This document shows positions 41,372 through 50,024 of a stretch of 64,000 nucleotides of DNA, in pieces. The notes under the pieces were generated by a model. That model did no database searches, was not told the origin of the DNA, and was given only the letters and a program-made list of their open reading frames with translations. Numbering within the stretch: position 1 is the first letter of the stretch; the number at the start of each line of letters is the position of its first letter. The DNA lies in contig NZ_RCWZ01000001.1 of NCBI RefSeq assembly GCF_003675385.1, positions 620,001 to 684,000 of the forward strand, read 5' to 3'. Position numbers and translations under genes: made by a program. This DNA comes from Mucilaginibacter kameinonensis (GTDB lineage: Bacteria; Bacteroidota; Bacteroidia; Sphingobacteriales; Sphingobacteriaceae).

Positions 41372-42055
41372 TCAGGCGTTGATCTTTATTTTATAGCCCA
41401 AACCTCGTACCGTTTCCAGCCAATCGGGCGGGGCATAAGCATTTAATTTTTTGCGGATGTTTTTTATATGTGCGTCGATGTAATTGCTATCGTAGTCGTT
41501 ATTCACCACGCTGCCCCAGATATGTTCGCTAAGCTGCATACGGGTAAGCGTACGGTTTTTATGTAAAATGAGATAGGCTATCAGATCGAACTCCTTTTTG
41601 GTGATGGTATTAACAACGCTGTTGTAGTAAGATATAGTACGTGCAGTAAGGTCAATCAGGAAACCACCCAGTTCAACAATGTTGTTTTTTACCCCGAATT
41701 TACGCCTGATGATGGCCTGCATGCGGCTTTGTAGTTCAAGCAGCGAGAAGGGCTTAGGCAGATAATCGTCGGCACCAAGGTCAAGGCCTTTAATGCGGTC
41801 GTTGATTTCGGCACGGGCAGTTAATATGATACAGGCTGCTTCCGAGTTGGTTTTTTTTGATTCGCGGAGCAGGTCAAGACCATCATAATCGGGCAAACCG
41901 AGGTCGATCAATATAAAATCATACAGGTTGGTAGCGATCTTTTCGGATGCCGAAGTGCCATCAAAACAAACCTCGCAGATGTAGTTATAATTTGAAAGAA
42001 AGATCTTCAGTTCGTGGGCAAGTGCTTCTTCGTCTTCTATTACTAAAACATTCAT
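41372..42055 (-). CDS. OmpR-family response regulator
   Basis: A 227-residue DNA-binding regulator. The receiver domain has the acidic pair (VIEDEEA), the phospho-acceptor D51 in ILIDLGLPDYDG, the conserved Thr (IILTARAE) and Lys (YLPKPFSL). The winged-helix output domain is at residues about 130-225 (GFLIDLTARTISY, LTRMQLSEHIW, DAHIKNIRKKL and TVRGLGYKI). Partner of the histidine kinase directly downstream, and it follows the barrel gene by 9 nt. Confidence 0.95.
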   Translation of the reverse strand: MNVLVIEDEEALAHELKIFLSNYNYICEVCFDGTSASEKIATNLYDFILIDLGLPDYDGLDLLRESKKTNSEAACIILTARAEINDRIKGLDLGADDYLPKPFSLLELQSRMQAIIRRKFGVKNNIVELGGFLIDLTARTISYYNSVVNTITKKEFDLIAYLILHKNRTLTRMQLSEHIWGSVVNNDYDSNYIDAHIKNIRKKLNAYAPPDWLETVRGLGYKIKINA

Positions 42056-42064
42056 GAATTATGG

Positions 42065-42937
42065 TTAATAAAAAACGTAATAAAAAGTTAAGTTATAAAA
42101 CGACTCCCGGCGATTGAGCAATACCCCTTCTACGTTAACGGGGATAGAGTATTTATATGAAAATTCAAACGTGTAATGTGGCCGGTTATAAGCCACCGGA
42201 ATTTTGAAGCTATAATTAAGCATATTGAACCGGCGGTTACGGCTGGCGTAACGCGGATCATACTCGATTGAGATATTGGCAGCTTCGTCCCTGAAATGAT
42301 GATCGAGCGAATAACGCTGCACAAAGTTTTGTGTACCCAGGATAAAATTGAACGATGGATTAAATGACAGGAAATCCTGATCATCAAAAATGCTCCAGCT
42401 GCTTTCCCAATATTTGGAGTTACTAACCGTCAGGAAAATATCGTTTGATTTACCGAAAAGGTAATCAACTACCGCGCTCGTTTTCAGATATTTCCAATCA
42501 TATGAGTTTTTAAAGTTGATATCATTTGAAGATGCCGACTTAATAACCTGCGCCGCATCCCGGGCGAAAAAGAACCGGGTGTAACTTGCTGATCCTGAAA
42601 AAGCCTTTGAAAATTTATAAAAATAGCCGCCGCCCACATCAACTTCATCAACAGGGGCATAGCCTAAAACCTTAAATGCCGAGCTATATAAAAATATGCC
42701 CGATTTAGTATTGTAGATTAAATCAGCTGTTACAAAAGGGTACTTTACCGGACCGGTCCGGCCAAAAAACAGCACATCGCTGCCATAACTCACCCCTGCC
42801 GAAACAGAGCGTTTGCGGATAATGGTATCTGAGTCGGCTACTAAAGAATGCTTACCGGCAAAAAGGTGCAAATCAGTATCCGCGGCAAATACGGAACTGC
42901 TTGCAGCTATAAATAAAAGTAAGCAAAGGTATTTCAT
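42065..42937 (-). CDS. Predicted outer-membrane barrel in the two-component operon
   Basis: A 290-residue secreted protein; I use the ATG at 42937, which gives the signal peptide MKYLCLLLFIAASSSVFA, while the longer frame to 43063 runs into the previous gene. The body has many Tyr/Phe-rich amphipathic strands (SASYTRFFFAR, FIIG-like and FSYKYSIP) and ends FYNLTFYYVFY, an aromatic beta-signal. It may be a barrel sensed or controlled by the adjacent two-component system. No specific family recognised. Confidence 0.8.
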   Translation of the reverse strand: MKYLCLLLFIAASSSVFAADTDLHLFAGKHSLVADSDTIIRKRSVSAGVSYGSDVLFFGRTGPVKYPFVTADLIYNTKSGIFLYSSAFKVLGYAPVDEVDVGGGYFYKFSKAFSGSASYTRFFFARDAAQVIKSASSNDINFKNSYDWKYLKTSAVVDYLFGKSNDIFLTVSNSKYWESSWSIFDDQDFLSFNPSFNFILGTQNFVQRYSLDHHFRDEAANISIEYDPRYASRNRRFNMLNYSFKIPVAYNRPHYTFEFSYKYSIPVNVEGVLLNRRESFYNLTFYYVFY

Positions 42938-42962
42938 CAATATATTTAACTGTTTAACCTGT

Positions 42963-43301
42963 TTAATTACCATTCCTTCTCGGTATTTCGGGCGGGCGCT
43001 CCATGCCTTCGGGCCGGCGCTGCCTTTTTGGTTTGGGTTTAGGCGGCACTGCGTCGTCATCAACGGTTGCCGGCTTAACCTGCCGCTTTGCTTTGGCTAT
43101 CTCCTTGATTTTTTTCTTTTCCTCCTCCTGTTGCTTTTTTGTTTTGGTGGTATCGGTCTTTAATAGCGTATACGACAACGTTACCAGCTTTTTGTTACTG
43201 GTATAGGCATGCACATCAATGTTTTTTGTAAGGGCATTGGCAGATGATATACGTGTTGCAAATATCAAAAACAGGACAATATACGCAAACCACTTTATCA
43301 T
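42963..43301 (-). CDS. Small secreted basic, proline-rich protein
   Basis: A 112-residue protein. A signal peptide (MIKWFAYIVLFLIFATRISS) precedes a short beta segment and then a highly charged region (KKQQEEEKKKIKEIAKAKRQ) and a Pro/Arg tail (PPKPKPKRQRRPEGMERPPE). The tail may bind polyanions or other envelope proteins. It is the first gene of a four-gene run: the barrel gene follows after 25 nt, then the regulator and kinase. Its reading frame is longer than chance for such composition and has a clear signal. Confidence 0.65.
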   Translation of the reverse strand: MIKWFAYIVLFLIFATRISSANALTKNIDVHAYTSNKKLVTLSYTLLKTDTTKTKKQQEEEKKKIKEIAKAKRQVKPATVDDDAVPPKPKPKRQRRPEGMERPPEIPRRNGN

Positions 43302-43486
43302 TGAGGAGAGGAAAAGGTAAAAATAAGGCTCAAATAACGGTCAAATTAAATGTTTACACCAAAATGAGAAAGGTACAATAATAACAATTCAATTGCAGGG
43401 GCACTTGTAAAAATGCCGATGCAATTGAATAATACGGTTCACAAATTATGATGAAAGGTTTATGAATTAACTTTAATTGCTAAAAA

Positions 43487-44425
43487 TTAAAGAACTATAT
43501 CTTTTGACGGATAAACCCTGTTTTGATCATCAATAATAACACAGGCAACCTGGTTAAGCTGATTGATCATGTACAGGCCCGCGTTAACACCAATGGAGAG
43601 TATTGGGGTTGCCAAAGCGTCAGCAAATTCGGCAGTAGGGCTTAAAATGCTTACGCTGGTGATGCCACTAACCGGAAAACCTTTTTTAGGGTTAAATACG
43701 CTGGTGAATTTTTTTGTGCTGATACTTGCATATTTTTCGGCATTCACCGAGGTGGCAAAAGCAAGATTACTGATCTCCAGATCGGCGAATGGTTGGTTTT
43801 GTTGAGTGCTATCAGCATCGGCCACAGTCCATGGTTGCAGGTTGGGTTGTAAGCCCCATGCAAGCAGGTCGCCGCCAAAGTTAATTACGCCGCTGCTTAC
43901 GCCATTCATTTGCAATACATATTTGGCCCTATCGGCGGCGTATCCTTTACCGTTGGCGCCAAAGCCTATACGCATTCCTTTTTCTTTCAAAAACACAGTT
44001 TGATTTACGGCATCAAGCGCTATGTTTTTATAGCTGGCAAGGGTCAGTATACGTTTAGCTGTTTTTACCGAAGCTGATTCTGCAGCGTCGTCGTTAACCG
44101 AGTTATCAGCCAGGTAGGTGATATCAAAAGCGCCGTAAGTAAGTTCTGATATTTGTAATGCCCGGTCAATAAGCCTGAAGGTTTCGCCGTCGGCTTTTAC
44201 CGGGGCAATACCTGCATTACGGTTTATCTGGTTGATGCTGCTGTCATCGCTAAAAGCCGAAAGCAGTTTTTCAACCCTGTTAATCTCATCAATGGCAATG
44301 TCAATTTGCTCATCGGCCAGTAATGGGTTGTTACCCACCACACTAATCTCAAATTTATCGCCCATTAAACGTACTTCACGTTTGTAGACTGTTAAATTAT
44401 CGGTTAAAGTTTTTATAGCCAGCAT
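43487..44425 (-). CDS. FAD:protein FMN transferase (ApbE-like)
   Basis: A 312-residue protein that should attach FMN covalently to a Thr or Ser of target flavoproteins. Family blocks are visible: REVRLMGDKFEISV, RVEKLLSAFSDDSSINQIN, FGANGKGYAADRAK, INFGGDLLAWG and AEFADALATP. Two features are odd: there is no signal peptide, although most ApbE proteins are exported, and the usual H-I-I-D-P-[RK]-T-G block reads SVFNPKKGFP. The acceptor motif and partner protein are not evident in the window. It is separated from the kinase operon by 185 nt. Confidence 0.85.
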   Translation of the reverse strand: MLAIKTLTDNLTVYKREVRLMGDKFEISVVGNNPLLADEQIDIAIDEINRVEKLLSAFSDDSSINQINRNAGIAPVKADGETFRLIDRALQISELTYGAFDITYLADNSVNDDAAESASVKTAKRILTLASYKNIALDAVNQTVFLKEKGMRIGFGANGKGYAADRAKYVLQMNGVSSGVINFGGDLLAWGLQPNLQPWTVADADSTQQNQPFADLEISNLAFATSVNAEKYASISTKKFTSVFNPKKGFPVSGITSVSILSPTAEFADALATPILSIGVNAGLYMINQLNQVACVIIDDQNRVYPSKDIVL

Positions 44426-44780
44426 AAAATTAGTTTTAAGTATCTAAAAATGAACACACAATGTATTGTAATTACCTTACGCAGAGTAAATCAATTACGC
44501 TACATCACTCCTTTACAAAAACTAAAGTAGCGGCGCTTTATGAAATTGAGATGAAAAAGCTTTTTTGATTAACGTAATTGACTGATTTTTACATTTTTTA
44601 ACACTTTGATGATAAAAAAGATAGAAGTGCACAGCGGCTTCGGCGGGAGGGTGGTGACTCGTAATTATAAAACTGCGGAGGGAATATCTTTAAGGCTATT
44701 GAAGTATCTCCTCTAAATTATGGGAAATAAAAAGCCCTCCGAAATTTAATCCGGAGGGCTTTGGTTAACTAATAATTATC
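44426..44780. other. 355-bp gap; only a terminator recognised
   Basis: Apart from the terminator at 44733-44760, nothing supportable was found between the ApbE and hexosaminidase genes. Confidence 0.5.
44733..44760 (-). terminator. Terminator after the GH20 gene
   Basis: Stem AGCCCTCCG / CGGAGGGCT around a 10-nt loop, with A-runs to its left that are T-runs on the minus strand. It lies 21 nt beyond the stop at 44781. Confidence 0.85.
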
Positions 44781-46688
44781 TTATTTCTTGATCCTGCTTT
44801 TAAGCTCGGCTAATGGCATGGTAACCATACGGCCGATTGGTTTTTTACCGCGATAGGTGATCACCCTTAACGTAGTAGCATCTTTAGGGGCATCTATAGG
44901 CGCTGTGTATTTCGGGTAAAACCTGTCGGGGAACGAGTTATCAAAGCTGTAATACGTGTCCAGTCCGCTTACCTCATTAGTCAGGGTGATTTTTAGGGTG
45001 CTGTCCGCGTTTAACGTAGCATCAAATGCTGGATCGTATACGCTTGGCGCTATCTTAGTCTCGGCTTCGTCAAAGCGAGGAAAGTGTTTCTCTACCCTGC
45101 TAAAAAATCCGTCCCAGTTTTTAGTGCCCTTTGGCGACCATACATCCTCAGCAATGGCCATACCACGTGGCCAAGTCATATATTCGGCCTGGCGAATGTT
45201 ATATACCTGCTCTGTCCATAAGTTAGCCTGTCCACCTTTAATCAGGTGCGCATCAACACTATCAGGAACCGGCTCCCATGAGTAAGTTTTGTTTAAACGG
45301 AGCGAAGCATAGATCTTGGTTTCATTCACACGGTCGCTCTGCATGTAGTCAAGATAAGCGAATGTTGTAGGGCTCATGACAACCTCGTGACCAGCTTTGG
45401 CCGCGGTAATACCACCTTTAATGCCTCTCCAACTCATTACCGCCGCGTTAGGCCCCAAGCCGCCTTCAATGATCTCATCCCAACCCATAAATTTTTTGCC
45501 TTTTGATTCAACAATTTTTTCCAACCGTTTTTCGAAATAGGCCTGTACTTCGCTCATGGTTTTCAGGTTTTCTTTAGCCATTAGCCCCTTTATGGCATCG
45601 CTTTGCTCCCAGAAATTCTTAGCGCACTCATCGCCGCCTAAATGGATATAGCCAAATGGGAACAGTTGGGCAACTTCGGTAATTACTTTATCCATGAAGG
45701 TATAAACAGCTTCGTTAGCCGGGCAAAGGGTATTATCAACAATAGCGCGGTTATGCGGCCCACTCCAATCCATGAAAGGCTCGCCTGAGTTCACTACATA
45801 TTTATCGGCACCGGGCGTGCATGAAAGTTCGGGATAAGCTACCACCGCGGCAAGGCTATGGCCCGGCACATCAATTTCGGGTAGGATGTTTACAAACCTG
45901 TCTTTGGCGTATTGTACCAGTTCTTTGATATCTTCCTGGGTATAAAAACCGCCGTAAGTGCGTGGCTCATCAGCGGTTGGTGGCGTAAATGTACCAAACT
46001 GACCTACTTTTTTAACATTGTGCGATCCCACCTCGGTTAATCTTGGCAGGCTTTTGATCTCCACACGCCAGCCTTCATCATCGGTTAAGTGTAAATGCAG
46101 CAGGTTAAATTTATATTTAACCATAGCGTCGATGTATTGCTTAACTTCGGCTTTGGTGAAAAAGTGGCGTGATACGTCAAACATCAAACCTCTCCATCCA
46201 AACCTTGGGTAATCGGTAATTTCAACCGCAGGAGCTGTCCACTTTACACCTTTGGCTACTTCCTGTCCCTCAACTTCCTTAGGCAGCAACTGGAAAAATG
46301 TTTGTACACCGTAAAATAGCCCGGCAGCATCATTAGCGCGGATCACTACTTTTTTAGGTGTTACTGATAGTTTATAACCTTCAGTTTTAATGAGAGTATC
46401 AGCTGTTTTATTTAAAACCAACCTGATTGGTGCCGTTGGCGCGGTGCTTTTTACAGTGACGAATACGCCTGTAGCAGTAGATAGTTTGCGTTTAAGATAG
46501 GCAGTAACATTGGCTACATCGGCAGATGAACTTGCCTCCACAACAACGGTTTTTGGCAATACAAATTCGCCGGTTGTTTGGGTTACTTTTACCGGCTGCG
46601 GGATAAGCGCGAGAGCAGGCTTGGTTGTTTGGGCTACAGAGAGCAGGTGCGCCATACAGCCGCAAAGCAATAAGGATAATTTCTTCAT
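44781..46688 (-). CDS. Beta-N-acetylhexosaminidase, glycoside hydrolase family 20
   Basis: A 635-residue secreted enzyme that removes terminal GlcNAc or GalNAc. The signal peptide (MKKLSLLLCGCMAHLLSVAQ) is followed by a GH20b-like N-domain, residues about 29-150, and the catalytic barrel from about 158. The catalytic Asp-Glu pair is in YIHLGGDECAKNFW. Further hallmarks are GWRGLMFDVSRHFF, HLTDDEGWRVEI and LPEIDVPGHSLA. A C-terminal region (TYYSFDNSFPDRFYPKYTAP) resembles a chitobiase C-terminal domain. It is 280 nt from the NagX-like gene on the same strand. Confidence 0.95.
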   Translation of the reverse strand: MKKLSLLLCGCMAHLLSVAQTTKPALALIPQPVKVTQTTGEFVLPKTVVVEASSSADVANVTAYLKRKLSTATGVFVTVKSTAPTAPIRLVLNKTADTLIKTEGYKLSVTPKKVVIRANDAAGLFYGVQTFFQLLPKEVEGQEVAKGVKWTAPAVEITDYPRFGWRGLMFDVSRHFFTKAEVKQYIDAMVKYKFNLLHLHLTDDEGWRVEIKSLPRLTEVGSHNVKKVGQFGTFTPPTADEPRTYGGFYTQEDIKELVQYAKDRFVNILPEIDVPGHSLAAVVAYPELSCTPGADKYVVNSGEPFMDWSGPHNRAIVDNTLCPANEAVYTFMDKVITEVAQLFPFGYIHLGGDECAKNFWEQSDAIKGLMAKENLKTMSEVQAYFEKRLEKIVESKGKKFMGWDEIIEGGLGPNAAVMSWRGIKGGITAAKAGHEVVMSPTTFAYLDYMQSDRVNETKIYASLRLNKTYSWEPVPDSVDAHLIKGGQANLWTEQVYNIRQAEYMTWPRGMAIAEDVWSPKGTKNWDGFFSRVEKHFPRFDEAETKIAPSVYDPAFDATLNADSTLKITLTNEVSGLDTYYSFDNSFPDRFYPKYTAPIDAPKDATTLRVITYRGKKPIGRMVTMPLAELKSRIKK

Positions 46689-46794
46689 AAAGAATTGTTA
46701 TTTAATTGGATGTACGCAAATTAAACTTTTTAAATAATATTAAGAAGTAATTTCTAAACCATGATTTTTATGATTTAAAGATGAGCAGGATATT

Positions 46795-46926
46795 GTCTGA
46801 ACCTGAATTTTAAGGGATTGTTGGAATTTTTTGAATTTGTAGGGCATTTGGGTAATTACTTAATTCTTTAAAATTCGGATTCAGACAAAAACACCAGCAT
46901 GCGGCCGTGAGGACACGGCCGCTGGA
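46795..46926. repeat. Composite repeat: GTCTGAACC inverted element and a GC-rich hairpin
   Basis: GTCTGAACCTGAATTTTAAG (46795-46814) and AAAATTCGGATTCAGAC (46870-46886) form imperfect arms. A separate perfect hairpin GCGGCCGTG / CACGGCCGC (46901-46922, loop AGGA) follows. The first element is also seen as a half copy at 15154-15192. It fills the gap between the GH20 and acyltransferase genes. Confidence 0.75.
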
Positions 46927-46972
46927 GGATAAAAAAATCCGAAATCGAATATTCGAAATTAGACATTCCGAA

Positions 46973-48100
46973 TTACACCCTGATATAAATATTCCGCTTG
47001 TCAAGTATATAAGCAACCAGCCAACAGATTAGCATAAAGCTGATGGCAAACAGCAATGAGCCTATTGGCCCGGGCGCTATGGCCTGGTAAAAAGCCGTGT
47101 TTACCCAGTCTACGGCATTTGTGCCGCCTATAATGATCATGCTTACCGGGATCAGCAATATTTCGGAAAGCACATAAATTGGCAGCGGATTTTTACCCAT
47201 GGTGGTGAAAAAGCGGGCCCAGTTTCCTTTGTTCCAGTTGTTGATTTCCAGGATATAGATCAGCGCCGACAGAATCACAAGATCGAGCCCGGTAGTAACC
47301 AGTACGAATGAGCTTGTCCACAGTTTTTTGTTGATTGGGAAAACCATATTCCAGCATAAGGCCAAAAAGATGAACAAACAACCGGTTAAAAGGAGTTTGG
47401 TTGTGGTATCATAGCCCTTTCCTTTTTGCTGAATGAATTTACCAGCATAATAACCAACCACAACGTTAACAATAGCAGGTAAAGTGCTCAATACGCCTTC
47501 CGGATCAAACGGAATGCCTTCGCCATGATATAAATGATCCGGGCCGAATAAAAATTTGTCGAGATAGATACCTGCATTGCCTGTCATGCTCAGCGGATCG
47601 GTCGGGTTGCCGTACACCAACATGACGATCCAATAGATCACCAAAAACAGTCCCGATAAAATAAAAACCGTTTGTTTAGAAAGGAAATGGATCATGAGGG
47701 AGGCAAAGCAGTAACACAACGCGATGCGTTGTAAAACGCCCATGATGCGGGTATGTGCAATAGGTTTTAAATGAAAGCCTCCGTTTGTTGAAAAGAAAGG
47801 GAACCAATACATCAGGTAACCTATTAAAAATATAAGCAGCGTACGCCTGAAGATCTTGCTTAGCACTGCCGCATTACCCATTTCCTGGTAACGTTTCATT
47901 GAAAAGCTCATGGCATTGCCTACGGCGAATAGAAACGAAGGGAATACAAGATCGGTTGGGGTGAAGCCGTGCCAGGCGGCATGTTCAAGCGGCGAAAAAG
48001 GGGCTGCCCCACTGCCGGGCGTATTTACAATGATCATGAAGCATAAAGTCATGCCACGAAACACATCCAGCGATAAAAACCGCGATGATGATTTGTCCAT
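46973..48100 (-). CDS. NagX-like membrane acyltransferase (heparan-alpha-glucosaminide acetyltransferase family)
   Basis: A 375-residue polytopic protein with about ten membrane segments. The N-terminus SRFLSLDVFRGMTLCFMIIVN is the family signature, followed by ATWHG-like EHAAWHGFTPTDLVFPSFLF, where the His is the likely acceptor. Relatives move acetyl groups across the membrane to amino sugars and are often found beside hexosaminidase genes in Bacteroidota, as here. Together they suggest handling of GlcNAc-containing glycans. Confidence 0.88.
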   Translation of the reverse strand: MDKSSSRFLSLDVFRGMTLCFMIIVNTPGSGAAPFSPLEHAAWHGFTPTDLVFPSFLFAVGNAMSFSMKRYQEMGNAAVLSKIFRRTLLIFLIGYLMYWFPFFSTNGGFHLKPIAHTRIMGVLQRIALCYCFASLMIHFLSKQTVFILSGLFLVIYWIVMLVYGNPTDPLSMTGNAGIYLDKFLFGPDHLYHGEGIPFDPEGVLSTLPAIVNVVVGYYAGKFIQQKGKGYDTTTKLLLTGCLFIFLALCWNMVFPINKKLWTSSFVLVTTGLDLVILSALIYILEINNWNKGNWARFFTTMGKNPLPIYVLSEILLIPVSMIIIGGTNAVDWVNTAFYQAIAPGPIGSLLFAISFMLICWLVAYILDKRNIYIRV

Positions 48101-48159
48101 AAATGGGTTTAAAAAAGTTTATAATCAGCTTTCCAGAAGCAGGGGTGTTAAGGCAAGAT

Positions 48160-48199
48160 AATAAACTTACCGGGAAACATATAGCCCGGTAAGTTTATT
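48160..48199 (-). terminator. Hairpin downstream of susD, 15-bp arms
   Basis: AATAAACTTACCGGG (48160-48174) and CCCGGTAAGTTTATT (48185-48199) are exact reverse complements around a 10-nt loop. It lies 18 nt beyond the susD stop, ending the fecR-susC-susD block. Confidence 0.8.
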
Positions 48200-48216
48200 T
48201 ATAGCGAGGTATTTAA

Positions 48217-50001
48217 TTAATGATAGCCCGGGTTTTGTTTCAGCACCGGCGACCCGCCTTTTACGCTAAGGTCAATTTCCTTTTGTGGTATAGGGTAATA
48301 TTCGTTTTTACCTTTCAGGAATTTGCCGCCTTTAACATCGTTGGTGATAGTGCTTTGATAGCTGATATAAGCGTTTAACTCGGTATCGGCAATGCCCCAG
48401 CGTACCAGGTCAAAAAAGCGGTGGCCTTCCATTGCCAGCTCAATTTTACGCTCAAAGTATATTGCCTTTAACGCGAAATCCTTACTGGCGAAAGCTCCTC
48501 CCGGATATGGGCTTACTTTATAGTTAGCAGCAGGCTCATCAGTAAAGCCGCCGGTTGGATTTCCGTCATCTGCATATTTGTGTACAAAGCCTTCCGGATT
48601 TGCGGCGCGGTTACGTACCATGTTTACATAGCTTTCGGCTTTATCCAGGCTACCAACCTGCACCTCAACTTCGGCAGCCATCAGCAGTACATCGGCATAA
48701 CGGATAAGATTGTAGTTAATACCCGAGCCTGGGGCCCATGAAGTATTATCGCCATTGGTTTCCTGCTCGGCCTGGCCATAAACGTTTTTAAGCGGCGAGT
48801 ACGGGCCGCCGTAATCCTGGTCGCGGATCCAGTCGGCACCCGGGTGTAAGCCCCAGTCAAGGTATGGAATGCCACGGCGGCCGGCAGTCCAGTCTAAGCG
48901 CGGATCGATGGTGCCGTCATCAGGGGTAAAATCTTTTGACGACGATACGTTCATATCAGTTTTGATGGCATGGCTGTTATAATCATCAAGATAAGGCAAA
49001 CCAGTTGTTGGGTTAGTACGGAAGTGGTTGGCCAAATCAACAGATGGCTGATAGAAACCGCAGCAACTGAACGGGCTGCTGTTGCCATAAGGGAAGTTCA
49101 GCATATCGCCATTATTAGCTTGTGATGGTCCGTTAGGATCGGCATTGGCAGCAGCCTGCACCGCAAATACAGATTCGGCGCTGTTGTTGGTAGCTGTGCG
49201 GAAGTTATCATTAAACTTGGCGTTAAGGGCATATTTTTGCCCTTTTGCAGTTACCCCCTGAGCTATAACCGCGTCAAAAATTGGCTTGGCATCGGTGTAC
49301 TTGTGTTCAAAAAGATATGTTTTTGCTAAGTATGCGCCTGCTGCCCATTTGTTGGCACGGCCAGCATCTGGCTGTGTAGTTGGCAGGTTAGCATAGGCAA
49401 ATTTAAAATCATCCTCAATCTTGGCCCAGATATCAACACCCGAGTTTGGCTGGTTGATATCGGTAGTGGTTTCATCCAGATAAGGCACATTGTTGAACAT
49501 CTTTTTCAGATCGAAATAATAATGCGCTCTTAAAAACCGGGTTTGTGCAAGCAGGTTGGTTTTATTGGCATCAGATATTTTTGGAACGCTCATGATTGAT
49601 TTGATGGTGTTGTTACACCGCGAAACACCTTCATAATCAGCACGCCATTTACTATCAAAAAAGCCGTTGCTGCCATCTGAGTTATATTTCATGATAGGCT
49701 CAATTGGTGTTTGGTCGCCGGCCACACTACCTTTAGATGCATCACCACCTGCCACGCCGCCATAGATCCAGTTATCCGGTGCTGCTTCCCATGCGCCACC
49801 GCCGCCAACAGCAGCGTCACCGCCTTGCTGTCCGTCAAGAACAGCGTATGCTCCTATCAGTAGCTCATTGGCGCCAGCCTCTGTTTGTAAAAACTGCGGC
49901 TCAAGCGCGCCCGTAAGCGGCTTCTCTAAATATGATTTTTTACATGCGCTAAGTGCCAAGGCCCCCAGCAGTATCGTTGTAATATGTTTTAATGCTTTCA
50001 T
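48217..50001 (-). CDS. SusD/RagB-family outer-membrane lipoprotein
   Basis: Surface glycan- or peptide-binding lipoprotein that caps the SusC barrel. 594 residues. The lipobox is ALALSACKKS (Cys about residue 20). The N-terminal TPR-like region (FLQTEAGANELLIGAYAVLDGQ, then ARFLRAHYYFDLKKMF-like QTRFLRAHYYFDL) and the C-terminal family hallmark YFERKIELAMEGHRFFDLVRWG with the closing YYPIPQKEI are clear. It starts 23 nt after the susC stop. The ligand is not predictable from sequence. Confidence 0.95.
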   Translation of the reverse strand: MKALKHITTILLGALALSACKKSYLEKPLTGALEPQFLQTEAGANELLIGAYAVLDGQQGGDAAVGGGGAWEAAPDNWIYGGVAGGDASKGSVAGDQTPIEPIMKYNSDGSNGFFDSKWRADYEGVSRCNNTIKSIMSVPKISDANKTNLLAQTRFLRAHYYFDLKKMFNNVPYLDETTTDINQPNSGVDIWAKIEDDFKFAYANLPTTQPDAGRANKWAAGAYLAKTYLFEHKYTDAKPIFDAVIAQGVTAKGQKYALNAKFNDNFRTATNNSAESVFAVQAAANADPNGPSQANNGDMLNFPYGNSSPFSCCGFYQPSVDLANHFRTNPTTGLPYLDDYNSHAIKTDMNVSSSKDFTPDDGTIDPRLDWTAGRRGIPYLDWGLHPGADWIRDQDYGGPYSPLKNVYGQAEQETNGDNTSWAPGSGINYNLIRYADVLLMAAEVEVQVGSLDKAESYVNMVRNRAANPEGFVHKYADDGNPTGGFTDEPAANYKVSPYPGGAFASKDFALKAIYFERKIELAMEGHRFFDLVRWGIADTELNAYISYQSTITNDVKGGKFLKGKNEYYPIPQKEIDLSVKGGSPVLKQNPGYH

Positions 50002-50024
50002 CGTAATCCTTCTTGAATAATCTG

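Noticed and set aside
42938..43063. N-terminal extension of the barrel protein in the kinase operon
   Set aside because: It overlaps the upstream small protein gene, and a standard signal peptide starts at 42937.
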